A DNA stretch of 64,000 nt from Methylobacterium mesophilicum (GTDB taxonomy: Bacteria > Pseudomonadota > Alphaproteobacteria > Rhizobiales > Beijerinckiaceae). Location of the stretch: contig NZ_BPQU01000006.1 of NCBI RefSeq assembly GCF_022179445.1, positions 62,001-126,000 on the forward strand. The letters are read 5' to 3'. Both the position numbers and the translations under genes were made by a program. The notes under the pieces were generated by a model. It had not been told where the DNA came from, searched no databases, and was given only the letters and a program-made list of their open reading frames with translations. This document shows, in pieces, positions 17,146 through 25,585 of the stretch (its first letter is position 1; the number at the start of each line of letters is the position of its first letter).

Positions 17146-17380
17146 CCAGCGCGACTTTCACCGGCACCTCGCCGGATCGCGCCCGGATCAAAGTAGCCAG
17201 CTCGGCGTCGTCGATCAGCTCCATCATCGCCTCGTAGGCGGCCGGAGGGACCATGTAGGCCATGACCCGGTTGTGGTTGAGGATCGCGACCGTCTCGCCC
17301 TGCGCCTCACTCAACACGCCGGCGGGACTCTTCTTCAGATCCGACACGCTCACGGCTACGTTCGCCAGCACGGCCTGCAT
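17135..17380 (-). CDS. Phd/YefM-family antitoxin
   Basis: 81 residues from the ATG at MQAVLANVAVSVSDLKKSPA. The family pattern VSVSDLKKSPAGVLSEAQGE then VAILNHNRVMAYMVPPAAYE is the DNA-binding N-terminal domain of Phd/YefM antitoxins; the charged C-terminus (IRARSGEVPVKVALDEL) would wrap the toxin. An in-frame ATG 20 codons upstream exists but lies inside a long dyad likely to be the operator, so the shorter start is preferred. It is the partner of the RelE-family toxin. Confidence 0.88.
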   Translation of the reverse strand: MQAVLANVAVSVSDLKKSPAGVLSEAQGETVAILNHNRVMAYMVPPAAYEAMMELIDDAELATLIRARSGEVPVKVALDEL

Positions 17381-17410
17381 CTCAAGCTCCGAAGGATTCC
17401 GTTCTGCCTC

Positions 17411-17444
17411 CGAAATTCGATACCGGATTCGGTACTGCATTTCG
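17411..17444. promoter_or_regulatory. Nested dyad upstream of the toxin-antitoxin operon (probable operator)
   Basis: Two inverted repeats share exactly one axis: the inner TACCG-gatt-CGGTA (17421-17434) and the outer CGAAAT (17411-17416) with ATTTCG (17439-17444). The 34-bp dyad lies 30 bp ahead of the antitoxin start. Phd/YefM antitoxins repress their own operons by binding such palindromes, so this is a natural candidate site. Confidence 0.6.
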
Positions 17445-17469
17445 ACTCGCCAAACGCCACCCCTCGGGC

Positions 17470-18948
17470 TCAGATCGCCACCCGCACCGGCGCCGCCTCG
17501 TCCGGCACCGCCGCCCGTGTCTCCGAGAATGCCTCGCCCACCATCAGCAGCGCCGGTCCGTCGAGGCCGGCGGCTTCGACATGGTCGGCGAGGTCGGCGG
17601 CGGTGCCGCGCAGCGACGCTTGATTCGGGCGGCTGACGTTGAACACCAGCAGCGCCGGGGTCGCGGGTGCCAGCCCTTCCTCCACCGCCCGGGCGAGCAG
17701 CGCCCGCAAGGTGCGCTTGGGCATGTAGACCACGGTGGTCACGCTCGGATCGGCGAGCGCGCCCCAGTTCAGGTCGTCCGGAAGGGCGCCGCGGCGGTCG
17801 TGGCCGGTGACGAATTGCAGGCGGCGGGCGGCGTCGCGGTGGGTCAGCGACAGGCCCAGCGCCGCTGCGGCCCCCTGCGCGGCCGAGATGCCCGGCACCA
17901 CGGTGACGGGGATGCCCGCGGCCCGGCAAGCCTCGATCTCCTCGCCGGCCCGGCCGAACACCAGCGGGTCGCCGGATTTCAGCCGCACCACCTGCTTGCC
18001 GGTGCGGGCGAGCTGAACCATCAGCGCGTTGATGTCGTCCTGGCGGCAGGACGGGCCGTGCCCGGTCTTGCCCACCAGCATGGTCCGCGCCTCGCGGCGG
18101 GCATAGTCCAGGATCTCCGGGGCGACGAGGTCGTCGTACAGGATCACGTCGGCATTGCGCAGCGCCCGCAGGGCCTTGAGCGTGAGCAGCTCCGCGTCGC
18201 CCGGACCGGCGCCGACGAGGCTCACCGCGCCGCCCTTCGGCGCCGCCTCGGTCTCGCCGAGCAGCTCGGCGAGGTCCTGCTGCGTCGGGGCGCGGTCCGG
18301 CTCCGCGAAGGCGCGATCGGTGAAGCGCTCCCAGAAGCTGCGCCGCTCGCTGAACCCGTGGAACCGGGCGGTGACGCCGTCCCGCCAGTCGCGGGCGGCC
18401 CCCACCCAGCGACTGAACCCGCGCGGCAGCATCGCCTCGATCCGGGCGCGCACGGTCTGCCCGAAGACCGGCGCCGCGCCCTCGGTGGAGATGCCGACCA
18501 CCAGCGGCGAGCGGTTGACGATGGCGCCGAACTTGACGTCGCACAGGTGCGGTCGGTCCACCGCGTTGACGATGGCCCCGGCGCCGCGGGCTGCGACCAC
18601 GAAGGCGACGCAGTCGGCCTCGTCCTCCATGGCGCCGATGCAGAAGGCCGCGCCCCAGAGGTCGTCGGGCGTCCAGGCACGCTCGTGAAGATCGACGCTG
18701 CCGTCGACGATCTCGTTCGGCACCGCGCGCAGCTCGTCGCTGGGCTGAGGCGCGTAGACGTCGACATGGGCGCCCGCGGCGGCCAGGACCTTCACCTTCC
18801 AGGGCGCCCCACCCGAGGATCCGGCGAGCACCACCCGCTTGCCGCGCAGGGGCACGAACACCGGCAGCACCGCCAACGGCTCCAGGCCGGCGGATTGGGT
18901 CTCGCGGGGTGCGCGGGCCGCGCGCAGGAGGCTTGGGGTGTCGGTCAC
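17470..18948 (-). CDS. cysG: Siroheme synthase (CysG): uroporphyrinogen-III methyltransferase with precorrin-2 oxidase/chelatase
   Basis: 492 residues. It makes siroheme, the cofactor of the nitrite reductase encoded nearby. Residues about 35-210 are the dehydrogenase/chelatase domain (KRVVLAGSSGGAPWKVKVLA, ... VGISTEGAAPVFGQTVRARIE). Residues about 240-480 are the SAM-dependent methyltransferase domain (VSLVGAGPGDAELLTLKALR, VRLKSGDPLVFGRAGEE, VVPGISAAQGAAAALGL). The N-terminal nucleotide-binding loop reads GSSGGAPWK instead of the usual Gly-rich GGGxVA form. It lies just downstream of nasA on the same strand, separated by 153 bp that hold a repeat copy. Confidence 0.95.
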   Translation of the reverse strand: MTDTPSLLRAARAPRETQSAGLEPLAVLPVFVPLRGKRVVLAGSSGGAPWKVKVLAAAGAHVDVYAPQPSDELRAVPNEIVDGSVDLHERAWTPDDLWGAAFCIGAMEDEADCVAFVVAARGAGAIVNAVDRPHLCDVKFGAIVNRSPLVVGISTEGAAPVFGQTVRARIEAMLPRGFSRWVGAARDWRDGVTARFHGFSERRSFWERFTDRAFAEPDRAPTQQDLAELLGETEAAPKGGAVSLVGAGPGDAELLTLKALRALRNADVILYDDLVAPEILDYARREARTMLVGKTGHGPSCRQDDINALMVQLARTGKQVVRLKSGDPLVFGRAGEEIEACRAAGIPVTVVPGISAAQGAAAALGLSLTHRDAARRLQFVTGHDRRGALPDDLNWGALADPSVTTVVYMPKRTLRALLARAVEEGLAPATPALLVFNVSRPNQASLRGTAADLADHVEAAGLDGPALLMVGEAFSETRAAVPDEAAPVRVAI

Positions 18949-18993
18949 GAATCTATCCTGAGCCTACATCGTGCCGGTTATCCCAACCGACAA

Positions 18994-19052
18994 CCTCATC
19001 CTGAGGTGCCGCGTCGCTGCCGCCGCTCCGCGCCCGCATCCCGGGATGAGGG
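18994..19052. repeat. Dispersed palindromic repeat, copy D
   Basis: CCTCATCCTGAGG (18994-19006) matches the left end of copy A perfectly, and GGGATGAGG closes the right side. The interior differs from copy A. It lies between nasA and cysG, where its hairpin would form in the shared transcript. Confidence 0.6.
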
Positions 19053-19101
19053 GGCTGGTGGGACGGGCCGCTCCGTTCTCGATTCGGCATATATCAAAGA
19101 A

Positions 19102-21798
19102 TCACGCGGCGCGGGCGGTCTGGCCGGGGAGCATCTTGCGGATCTCGGGGATGCAGGAGCCGCAATTCGTGCCCGCCTTGCAGGCCGCGCCCACAGCCTC
19201 GACGGAATCAGCTCCCGCCGCGATGGTCGCGGCGATCACGTCGCCGCCGACCCCATGGCAGGCGCAGACGACCGGCCCGGCCGGCGCGGTGGCGGCGCGT
19301 CCCGAGAGCAAGGCGCGGCGCTCGGCCGCCTCGGGGGCCTCGACGGCGAATAGGGCCTTGGCCGCCTCCCAGTCCGGGCGTGCTTCCGCGGGGGCGTAGG
19401 CGAGGCTCGCGACCAGCCGCGGGCCGTAGTAGACGGCGCAGCGGTAGCGGTCGCGGGCATGGTCGGCGTATTCGGCGAGTTCGTAGCCGGCGAGCGCCTC
19501 GCTCTGGATCAGTCCGCGGACCATCAGCGCCACGGCGCTTGAACTGGCTGCGGTGGCGAATTGCACGCCCCATCCGCCGGTGATCGCCGCCCGCGCCCAC
19601 CACCAGCCCTCCGGCAGCGCCACCTGGCGGCGCGACAGCAGGAAGCCCCGGGCCCGGTAGGTGACGGGCTCGAGGGCGGCGGGCGTCGCCTTCAACTCGG
19701 GCTGGCCCGAGACCGGGTCCGGTACGCCGCGGACGAGGGCGCCGACCCGCGCCTTCGACGCGTGGGCGCTGCCCCAATGCATCGGCATGAACAGGCAGCC
19801 CCGCACCACCGTGTCGGTGATCATCACCTCCAATTCGGCCTCGCCGTGCTCGGTCCGCAGGCGGGCGATGCCGCCCTCGATGAGGCCGAGGCCGGCCGCG
19901 TCATCCGGATGTACCTCGACGAACGGCACGGCACGATGCGCCGAGAGGCGCTGACTTTTCCCGGTGCGCGTCATCGTGTGCCAGTGGTCGCGCACCCGGC
20001 CGGTGTTGAGCACGAACGGGAAATCCTCCGAGACCGCCTGCGCCACGCCCGGAGGCTGCACCGCCACGAAGCGGGCGCGGCGGTCGAAGGTGTAGAACCG
20101 GCCGTCGCCGAACAGCCGGGCCCTGCCCTGCGGCGCGCCCTTCGGGCCGGAGCGCTTCGGGATCGGCCATTGCACCGGCAACGCGCTGTCGTAGGCGGCG
20201 TCGCCGACGTCGGTGAGCGCGCCCAGATCGAAGTCGCGGGTGCCGTTGTTCTCGTAGGCCGAGAGCCCGGCATGTTCGCGGAACACGGACGCCGCCGACG
20301 GGAAGGCGAAGGCGCGATCGTGGCCGAGCCGGCGCCCGACCTCGGACAGGACCGCCCAGTCGGCCCGTGCCTCGCCGGGAGCGGCCAGGAACCGGCGCTG
20401 CCGGGAGATCCGCCGCTCGGAATTGGTGACCGTGCCGTCCTTCTCGCCCCAGGCGAGGGCCGGCAGCAGCACCGTGGTCTTGCCGAGGCCCCGCACCGTG
20501 TCGGAATCGGCCATCACCTCGGAGACGGCGTAGAGTTCGAGCCCCTTGAGGGCCTCGCGGATCCGATCGGCCTGCGGCATCGAGACCAGCGGGTTGGTGC
20601 CCATCACCCACAGGGCCTTGATCTTGCCCCGGGCGACCGCCTCGAACAGGGCCACCGCCTTCATGCCCTCGCCGGTGACGATCCGGGGGGCGCCCCAGAA
20701 CCGGCGCACCCGGTCCACCTCCTCGGGGGCGAAGTGCATGTGGGCGGCCAGCATGTTGGCCAGACCCCCGACCTCGCGGCCGCCCATGGCGTTGGGCTGG
20801 CCGGTGAGCGAGAACGGCCCCATCCCGGTCTCGCCGATGCGGCCGGTGATCAGGTGGCAGTTGATGATGCTGTTGCCCTTGTCGGTCCCCTGCGCCGACT
20901 GGTTCACACCCTGCGAGAAGGCGGTGACCACCCGGCGGGTGCCCGCAAACAGGTCGTAGAAGGCGCCGATGTCGGATGCTGGCACGCCGGTCGCGGCGGC
21001 GACCGCGGCCACGTCCGGCGCGATGAGGCGGGCGCGGTCGAGGGCGGCATCGAGCCCGGCGGTGTGGGCCTCCACGAAGGCCCGGTCGCGGAAGCCGTTA
21101 TCCGAAAGGTGCACGAGCAGCCCCGAGAACAACGCTACGTCGCTGCCGGGACGGATCCCGAGGAACAGGTCGGCCTCCTGGCCGGTCTGGGTCCGGCGCG
21201 GGTCGATCACTACGAACTTGGTGCCCCGCCGGGCCTTGGCGTCGGCCATGCGGCGGAACAGGACCGGGTGGCACCAGGCGGCGTTGGACCCGACCATGAC
21301 GATCAGGTCCGCCTCGTCCAAGTCCTCGTAGCAGCCGGGTACGGTGTCGGAGCCGAAGGCACGGCGGTGGGCCGCCACCGCGCTCGACATGCACAGCCGC
21401 GAATTGGTGTCGACGTGCGGCGTGCCGATGAAGCCCTTGGCCAGCTTGTTGGCGACGTAATAATCCTCGGTGAGGAGCTGCCCCGAGAGGTAGAACGCGA
21501 TCGCTTCCGATCCGTGCGCCTCGGTCACCGCGCGCAGTCTTTCCGATACGGTCGACAGTGCCGCGTCCCACGAGGCCTGAACTCCATCGACCTGCGGGTG
21601 GAGCAGGCGGTTCTCCAGCGACAGGGTCTCGCCGAGCGCCGAGCCCTTCGAGCAGAGCCGGCCGAAATTGGCCGGGTGCTCGGAATCGCCCGCGATCGCC
21701 GCGCCGCCGTTCCCGTCCGGGGTCGCGAGCACGCCGCATCCGACCCCGCAATAGGGGCAGGTCGTGCGCACCGCCGGGTCTGCCACGGACAGGGTCAT
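19102..21798 (-). CDS. nasA: Assimilatory nitrate reductase, catalytic subunit with C-terminal [2Fe-2S] domain
   Basis: 898 residues. It reduces nitrate to nitrite in the cytoplasm with a Mo-bis-MGD cofactor. The N-terminal [4Fe-4S] site uses Cys 14, 17, 21 and 49 (CPYCGVGCGV ... GRLCSKG). DMSO-reductase superfamily signatures follow (VMVGSNAAWCHPVLFRR, GVNQSAQGTDKGNSIINCHL, GPFSLTGQPNAMGGREVGG). The last 50 residues (VVCACHGVGGDVIAATI ... CKAGTNCGSCIPEI) form a BFD-like [2Fe-2S] domain, as in other fused NasA proteins. ATG at MTLSVADPAVRTTCPYC is chosen. It has no Tat signal. Confidence 0.96.
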   Translation of the reverse strand: MTLSVADPAVRTTCPYCGVGCGVLATPDGNGGAAIAGDSEHPANFGRLCSKGSALGETLSLENRLLHPQVDGVQASWDAALSTVSERLRAVTEAHGSEAIAFYLSGQLLTEDYYVANKLAKGFIGTPHVDTNSRLCMSSAVAAHRRAFGSDTVPGCYEDLDEADLIVMVGSNAAWCHPVLFRRMADAKARRGTKFVVIDPRRTQTGQEADLFLGIRPGSDVALFSGLLVHLSDNGFRDRAFVEAHTAGLDAALDRARLIAPDVAAVAAATGVPASDIGAFYDLFAGTRRVVTAFSQGVNQSAQGTDKGNSIINCHLITGRIGETGMGPFSLTGQPNAMGGREVGGLANMLAAHMHFAPEEVDRVRRFWGAPRIVTGEGMKAVALFEAVARGKIKALWVMGTNPLVSMPQADRIREALKGLELYAVSEVMADSDTVRGLGKTTVLLPALAWGEKDGTVTNSERRISRQRRFLAAPGEARADWAVLSEVGRRLGHDRAFAFPSAASVFREHAGLSAYENNGTRDFDLGALTDVGDAAYDSALPVQWPIPKRSGPKGAPQGRARLFGDGRFYTFDRRARFVAVQPPGVAQAVSEDFPFVLNTGRVRDHWHTMTRTGKSQRLSAHRAVPFVEVHPDDAAGLGLIEGGIARLRTEHGEAELEVMITDTVVRGCLFMPMHWGSAHASKARVGALVRGVPDPVSGQPELKATPAALEPVTYRARGFLLSRRQVALPEGWWWARAAITGGWGVQFATAASSSAVALMVRGLIQSEALAGYELAEYADHARDRYRCAVYYGPRLVASLAYAPAEARPDWEAAKALFAVEAPEAAERRALLSGRAATAPAGPVVCACHGVGGDVIAATIAAGADSVEAVGAACKAGTNCGSCIPEIRKMLPGQTARAA

Positions 21799-21835
21799 GG
21801 CTGGGTCCTCGAAAGTTCTTTGTTCGATAGCGACC

Positions 21836-21850
21836 GCAAGAGGTGGGCCG
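21836..21850 (-). promoter_or_regulatory. Weak sigma-54-like -24/-12 element upstream of nasA
   Basis: On the minus strand CGGCCC-N5-TTGC keeps the GG and GC dinucleotides at the required 12-bp spacing and a perfect TTGC, but the -24 half has two mismatches to TGGCAC. It would start transcription about 25 bp before the nasA ATG. It is weaker than the elements near 27020 and 29340. Confidence 0.3.
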
Positions 21851-21905
21851 CGCTCCCCGTCACTCGACAGCGAGTGGATCGCCCTCGTGGCCAGATGGGG
21901 CGCGG

Positions 21906-22004
21906 GTCCCCTCTCCCGTTCGGGAGAGGGACAGGGTGAGGGATGCGACCTCTCCAGAGAGACCTGACCCCTCACCCCAACCCTCTCCCGCACGGGAGAG
22001 GGGG
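21906..22004. repeat. REP-like pair of hairpins between the flavoprotein gene and nasA
   Basis: Two near-identical stem-loops, each built from CCTCTCCCG facing CGGGAGAGG (about 21906-21932 and 21981-22003), are joined by a linker whose flanks (ACAGGGTGAGGG and CCCTCACCCC) are also inverted copies. Related material occurs at 34165-34335 and 49046-49141. It occupies most of the 267-bp intergenic space inside the nitrate operon. Confidence 0.6.
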
Positions 22005-22065
22005 CGCGTCGCGCTCCGCATGGAACGCGGTGTGACCCCCGTGGCCCGCATGGAGAGGGCGCGGC

Positions 22066-23670
22066 TCAGTACACGTCGGCCTGGTAGCGGCCGGTCTTCT
22101 TGAGGGCGGCGAGATAGGCGACCGCATCCTCGGGGCTCTTGCCGCCATGGCTGGCCGCCACGTCGATGATCGCCCGCTCCACGTCCTTGGCCATGCGCTT
22201 GGCATCGCCGCAGACGTAGAAATGTGCGCCGCCTTCAAGCCACTTCCACAGGTCGGCGCCGTTCTCGCGCATCCGGTCCTGGACGTAGGTCTTCTCGTTG
22301 CCGTCCCGGGACCAGGCGAGCGACAGGCGGTTGAGCACCTTGTCGTCCTTCAGTGCGTTGAGCTCGTCCTTGTAGAAGAAGTCCGTGGCCTGGCGCTGGT
22401 GGCCGTAGAACAGCCAGTTGCGGCCGGGGGCGTTCGTGGCGGCGCGCTCGCGTAGGAACGACCGGAACGGCGCGATGCCGGTGCCGGGGCCGCACATGAT
22501 CACGTCCTTGGTGAGATCCGCCGGCAGGGCGAAGCCGTGGGCCTTCTGGAGGTAGATCTTCACCTTGGTCTGCTCGGGCAGGCGCTCGCCGAGATGGGTC
22601 GAGGCCACGCCGAGCCGCAGCCGGGAGCGGTGGTTGTAGCGCACCGCGTCGACGGTCAGAGACACGATCCCGGTATCCATCTTGGGCGAGGACGAGATCG
22701 AGTAGAGCCGCGGCTGCAACTCGTCGAGGGCCTCCAGAAAAACCTCCGCGTCGGGCCGGGCGCCAGGGAATTTGTGCAGGGCGCCGAGCACGTCGAGATA
22801 GGCGGCGTCACCGTCCGGGTCTTCTCCGGACGCCAGGGCCTGCGCCTTCTTGCGGGCCGCGCCGGAGGTGAGCAGCGACAGCAGTTGGTAGAGGTTGTCC
22901 GGCGCGGCGCCGAGTGCGTAGTCCTTGAGCAGGTGGTCGCGCAGGGTCTGGGTCCCGATCATCCGCTCGGGCCGGGCGCCGAGTTCAGCGATCACCGCGT
23001 CCACCAAAGCCGGGGCGTTGGCCGGGAACAGGCCGAGCGAATCCCCGGCCTCGTAGGTGATCGGCGTGCCGTCCAGTCCGATCTCGATGTGCCAGGTCTC
23101 CTTCTCGCCGCCCGGCTCGTTGAGGCGGCGGCGGGACAGGAACAGGGCCTCGACCGGGTTCTCACGGCAGAAGCCTTGGGGACCGAGATCGGCTGCCGGC
23201 TTGGGCGCGTCGCCCTCGGACGTCGGGGCCGCGGGCGCGCCACCGGCGGCGACGAACTCTTCCTCCAGCTTCTTGAGCATGCGCAGGGTCTCCTTGCCGC
23301 CGGGCTGGCAAAGATTCAGGCGCTCCTCGTTCTTCAGGAAGATCGCGTTGGCGTAGTCGGCGCAGTTGTAGCCGCACTGGCCGCAATCCTGCTGGGCCAT
23401 GGCGGCCATCAGCTTGTGCGGCTCGGGCCGGTCCTTGGCCATCGCCATCCGGTCGCCGATCGGCACGGAGGGGTCGTGCCAGGGCGCGTCGTCGTTGTCG
23501 GCCAGCTTCGGGCCGGCGGCGGGCGCGTCGCCGGGAGCGAGGGCGGTGGCTCCCGTCACGGCGGGGCCGAGCAGGGCCGCGAAGTAGCCCGAGAGCCACG
23601 AGCGCTGGTCGGCGTCGAAGGGCGCGGTCTCGGGGATCAGGACGAGGGGGGGCGCGACGTGCTGGGTCAT
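22066..23670 (-). CDS. Sulfite reductase alpha-like flavoprotein with an N-terminal Fe-S domain in place of flavodoxin
   Basis: 534 residues. The C-terminal two thirds are a CysJ/cytochrome P450-reductase type module: FAD site RLYSISSSPK, linker domain, GPGTGIAPFRSFLRER, and the NADPH-side VCGDAKRMAKDVERAI. Instead of a flavodoxin domain, the N-terminus has CGQCGYNC...C (Cys 96, 99, 103, 121), like the small Fe-S domain of RnfB-type proteins. It likely passes electrons from NAD(P)H to the nitrite (or nitrate) reductase next door. The ATG overlaps the nitrite reductase stop by 4 bp (ATGA). The true redox partner is inferred from context. Confidence 0.85.
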   Translation of the reverse strand: MTQHVAPPLVLIPETAPFDADQRSWLSGYFAALLGPAVTGATALAPGDAPAAGPKLADNDDAPWHDPSVPIGDRMAMAKDRPEPHKLMAAMAQQDCGQCGYNCADYANAIFLKNEERLNLCQPGGKETLRMLKKLEEEFVAAGGAPAAPTSEGDAPKPAADLGPQGFCRENPVEALFLSRRRLNEPGGEKETWHIEIGLDGTPITYEAGDSLGLFPANAPALVDAVIAELGARPERMIGTQTLRDHLLKDYALGAAPDNLYQLLSLLTSGAARKKAQALASGEDPDGDAAYLDVLGALHKFPGARPDAEVFLEALDELQPRLYSISSSPKMDTGIVSLTVDAVRYNHRSRLRLGVASTHLGERLPEQTKVKIYLQKAHGFALPADLTKDVIMCGPGTGIAPFRSFLRERAATNAPGRNWLFYGHQRQATDFFYKDELNALKDDKVLNRLSLAWSRDGNEKTYVQDRMRENGADLWKWLEGGAHFYVCGDAKRMAKDVERAIIDVAASHGGKSPEDAVAYLAALKKTGRYQADVY

Positions 23671-25478
23671 GCGGCGGCCTTCAGGGCGGGCTGTTCCTCG
23701 GCGGCGTCCCGCAGGGCTTCGGCGCCGGTGCGGGCGGTGAAGGATTGGAAGCTCTCGTCCGGGCTTTCCCGGCGGGCCAGGTAGGTGCGCAGCAGCGCCT
23801 CGACCCGGAACGGCGCGTCCTCGGCCTTCACGGCCTTCCAGATCTCGGTGCCGATCTTCGGGTTCTCGGCGAAGCCGCCGCCGACCACGATGTCGTAGCC
23901 CTCGACGGTGTCGCCCTCCTCCGAGACGACCACCTTGGCGCCGATCAGCCCGATATCGCCGATGTAGTGCTGGGCGCAGGAATGGTGGCAGCCGGTGAGG
24001 TGAACGTTCACCGGCACGTCGAGCTCGGTGACGGTGCGCTCGACATGGTCGGCGATGATCAGCGCGTGGCCCTTGGTGTCGGAGGCGGCGAACTTGCAGC
24101 CCCGGGCGCCGGTGCAGGCGACGAGGCCGGAGCGGATGCCGGCCGCCTTGGTGGTCAGGCCGAGTTCGAGGATACGGCTCTCGACCTCGGACACCTTCGC
24201 ATCCGGAATCCCTGAAAAAATAAAGTTCTGCCAGACGGTGAGGCGGATCTGGCCGTCGCCGCAGTCGCGGGCGATCTCGGCCAGCGCCCGGACCTGGTCG
24301 CTGGTCATCTTGCCTACCGGCAGGACGACACCGATCCAGTTGAGGCCGGGCTGCTTCTGGGCGTGGACGCCGACATGGGCGAACCGGTCGGTGGGCCGGC
24401 GCGGCGCCACATGGGCGGGATCGACCCGGTCGAGCTTGCGGCCCAGCTTGTCCTCGACGGCGGCGATGTACTTGTCGAAGCCCCAGGCGTCGAGGACGTA
24501 CTTCATCCGGCTCTTGTTGCGGTTGGTCCGGTCGCCGTTCTCGATGAACACCCGGATGATCGCGTCCGCGACCGCGTTGCAATCCTCGGGCTTCAGGACG
24601 ATGCCGGTGTCGCGGGCGAGGTCCCGATGGCCGGAGATGCCGCCGAGCACGAGGCGCATGTAGACGCCCGCGGCCACCGCGGCGCCGTCCAGAACCTCGA
24701 TCGCCTGGAAGCCGATATCGTTGGTCTCCTCCAGGGTCGGCATCACGCCGCCGCCGTCGAAGGCAACGTTGAACTTGCGTGGCAGGCCGTAGAGCGAGCG
24801 GTCGTTGATGATCCAGTTGTTCCAGGATTTCGCCAGCGGGCGGGTATCCAGCAACTCCTGGCTGTCGATGCCGGCGGTGGACGAGCCGGTGACGTTGCGG
24901 ATGTTGTCGGCCCCCGAGCCGCGGGCGGTGAGGCCGATATCCACGAGCCCGTCCAGGAACGGCTGGGCGTGCTCGGGGCCGATCTCGCGCACCTGCAGGT
25001 TGGCGCGCGTCGTCACGTGGACGTAGCCGCCGCCGTGCCGGTCGGCGAGGTCGGCGACGCCCGCGAATTGCCAATGGTGCAGGATGCCGTTGGGGATCCG
25101 CAGGCGGGCCATGTAGCTGACCTGGTTCGGGGCGACCCAGAACAGGCCGTGGTAGCGCCAGCGGAAATTGTCCTCGGGCTTCGGCTGCTTGCCGGCGGCG
25201 GCATCGGCGATCAGGCGGTTATGGCCGTCGAACGGGTTCTCGGCGCGCTTCCACTTCTCCTGCTCGCAGAGCTTGCCGCCATCCTTGACGGTCTTGTCCT
25301 GCGCCTTGATGTGGATCGCATCCGGCCCGGTGGGCTCGGCCGGCGCGGCCGGGCCCTGCCCGATCGCCAGGCCGCCGGTCAGGCGGGCCGCGGCGACGCC
25401 CGAGGCGAAGCCTTCGAGGTAGCGCTTCTGCTCGGGGTTGAAGCCGTCCGGGGCGGTCTGTGGGGTGGTCTCGGCCAT
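23667..25478 (-). CDS. nirA: Siroheme-dependent nitrite/sulfite reductase, ferredoxin-type (NirA-like)
   Basis: 603 residues from MAETTPQTAPDGF (GGGAGG upstream). It carries out six-electron reduction of nitrite to ammonium. The cysteines for the [4Fe-4S]-siroheme centre are CTGARGC (C-x5-C) and CHHSC (C-x3-C), inside VACTGARGCKFAASDTKGHA and VHLTGCHHSCAQHYIGDIGL. Residues such as RLRIPNGIL and TTRANLQVREI fit the parachor-like ferredoxin-nitrite reductase half-domains. Its position between a FAD oxidoreductase and the flavoprotein supports nitrite rather than sulfite as substrate, but sulfite reductase cannot be excluded by eye. Confidence 0.9.
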   Translation of the reverse strand: MAETTPQTAPDGFNPEQKRYLEGFASGVAAARLTGGLAIGQGPAAPAEPTGPDAIHIKAQDKTVKDGGKLCEQEKWKRAENPFDGHNRLIADAAAGKQPKPEDNFRWRYHGLFWVAPNQVSYMARLRIPNGILHHWQFAGVADLADRHGGGYVHVTTRANLQVREIGPEHAQPFLDGLVDIGLTARGSGADNIRNVTGSSTAGIDSQELLDTRPLAKSWNNWIINDRSLYGLPRKFNVAFDGGGVMPTLEETNDIGFQAIEVLDGAAVAAGVYMRLVLGGISGHRDLARDTGIVLKPEDCNAVADAIIRVFIENGDRTNRNKSRMKYVLDAWGFDKYIAAVEDKLGRKLDRVDPAHVAPRRPTDRFAHVGVHAQKQPGLNWIGVVLPVGKMTSDQVRALAEIARDCGDGQIRLTVWQNFIFSGIPDAKVSEVESRILELGLTTKAAGIRSGLVACTGARGCKFAASDTKGHALIIADHVERTVTELDVPVNVHLTGCHHSCAQHYIGDIGLIGAKVVVSEEGDTVEGYDIVVGGGFAENPKIGTEIWKAVKAEDAPFRVEALLRTYLARRESPDESFQSFTARTGAEALRDAAEEQPALKAAA

Positions 25479-25549
25479 CTGCGCCTCCCTGGATCGCTCG
25501 CCGCCGAAGTGGATGCCGGTTAGGCGTAAGCGAGCGTGTAAAATCAAAG

Positions 25550-25585
25550 GCTTAGTTCCCCTGCCGATCGGCCGGGGAACTAAGC
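25550..25585 (-). terminator. Strong stem-loop at the end of the FAD oxidoreductase gene
   Basis: A perfect 12-bp stem (GCTTAGTTCCCC against GGGGAACTAAGC) with a 12-nt loop begins at the stop codon of the upstream gene. On the minus strand it is followed by CTTTGATTTT. It resembles an intrinsic terminator or a processing/stability hairpin placed 70 bp before nirA. Since nirA, the flavoprotein and nasA follow, read-through would have to be at least partial unless another promoter serves nirA. Confidence 0.6.

Noticed and set aside
17135..18544. A 469-codon frame that would fuse the antitoxin to a longer upstream protein
   Set aside because: The upstream part is the cysG gene read in another frame; only the last 81 codons have Phd/YefM character and they follow an operator-like dyad.
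19561..21939. A 792-codon open frame on the plus strand opposite nasA
   Set aside because: It is fully antisense to a well-identified enzyme; its sequence is Arg/Gly/His-rich with no family resemblance, as expected for frame shadows in high-GC coding DNA.
22066..25074. A 1002-codon continuous frame that would fuse part of the nitrite reductase region to the flavoprotein
   Set aside because: Its first 460 codons are nirA read out of frame (low-complexity Arg/Pro). The real genes are separate and overlap by ATGA, so there is no fusion protein.
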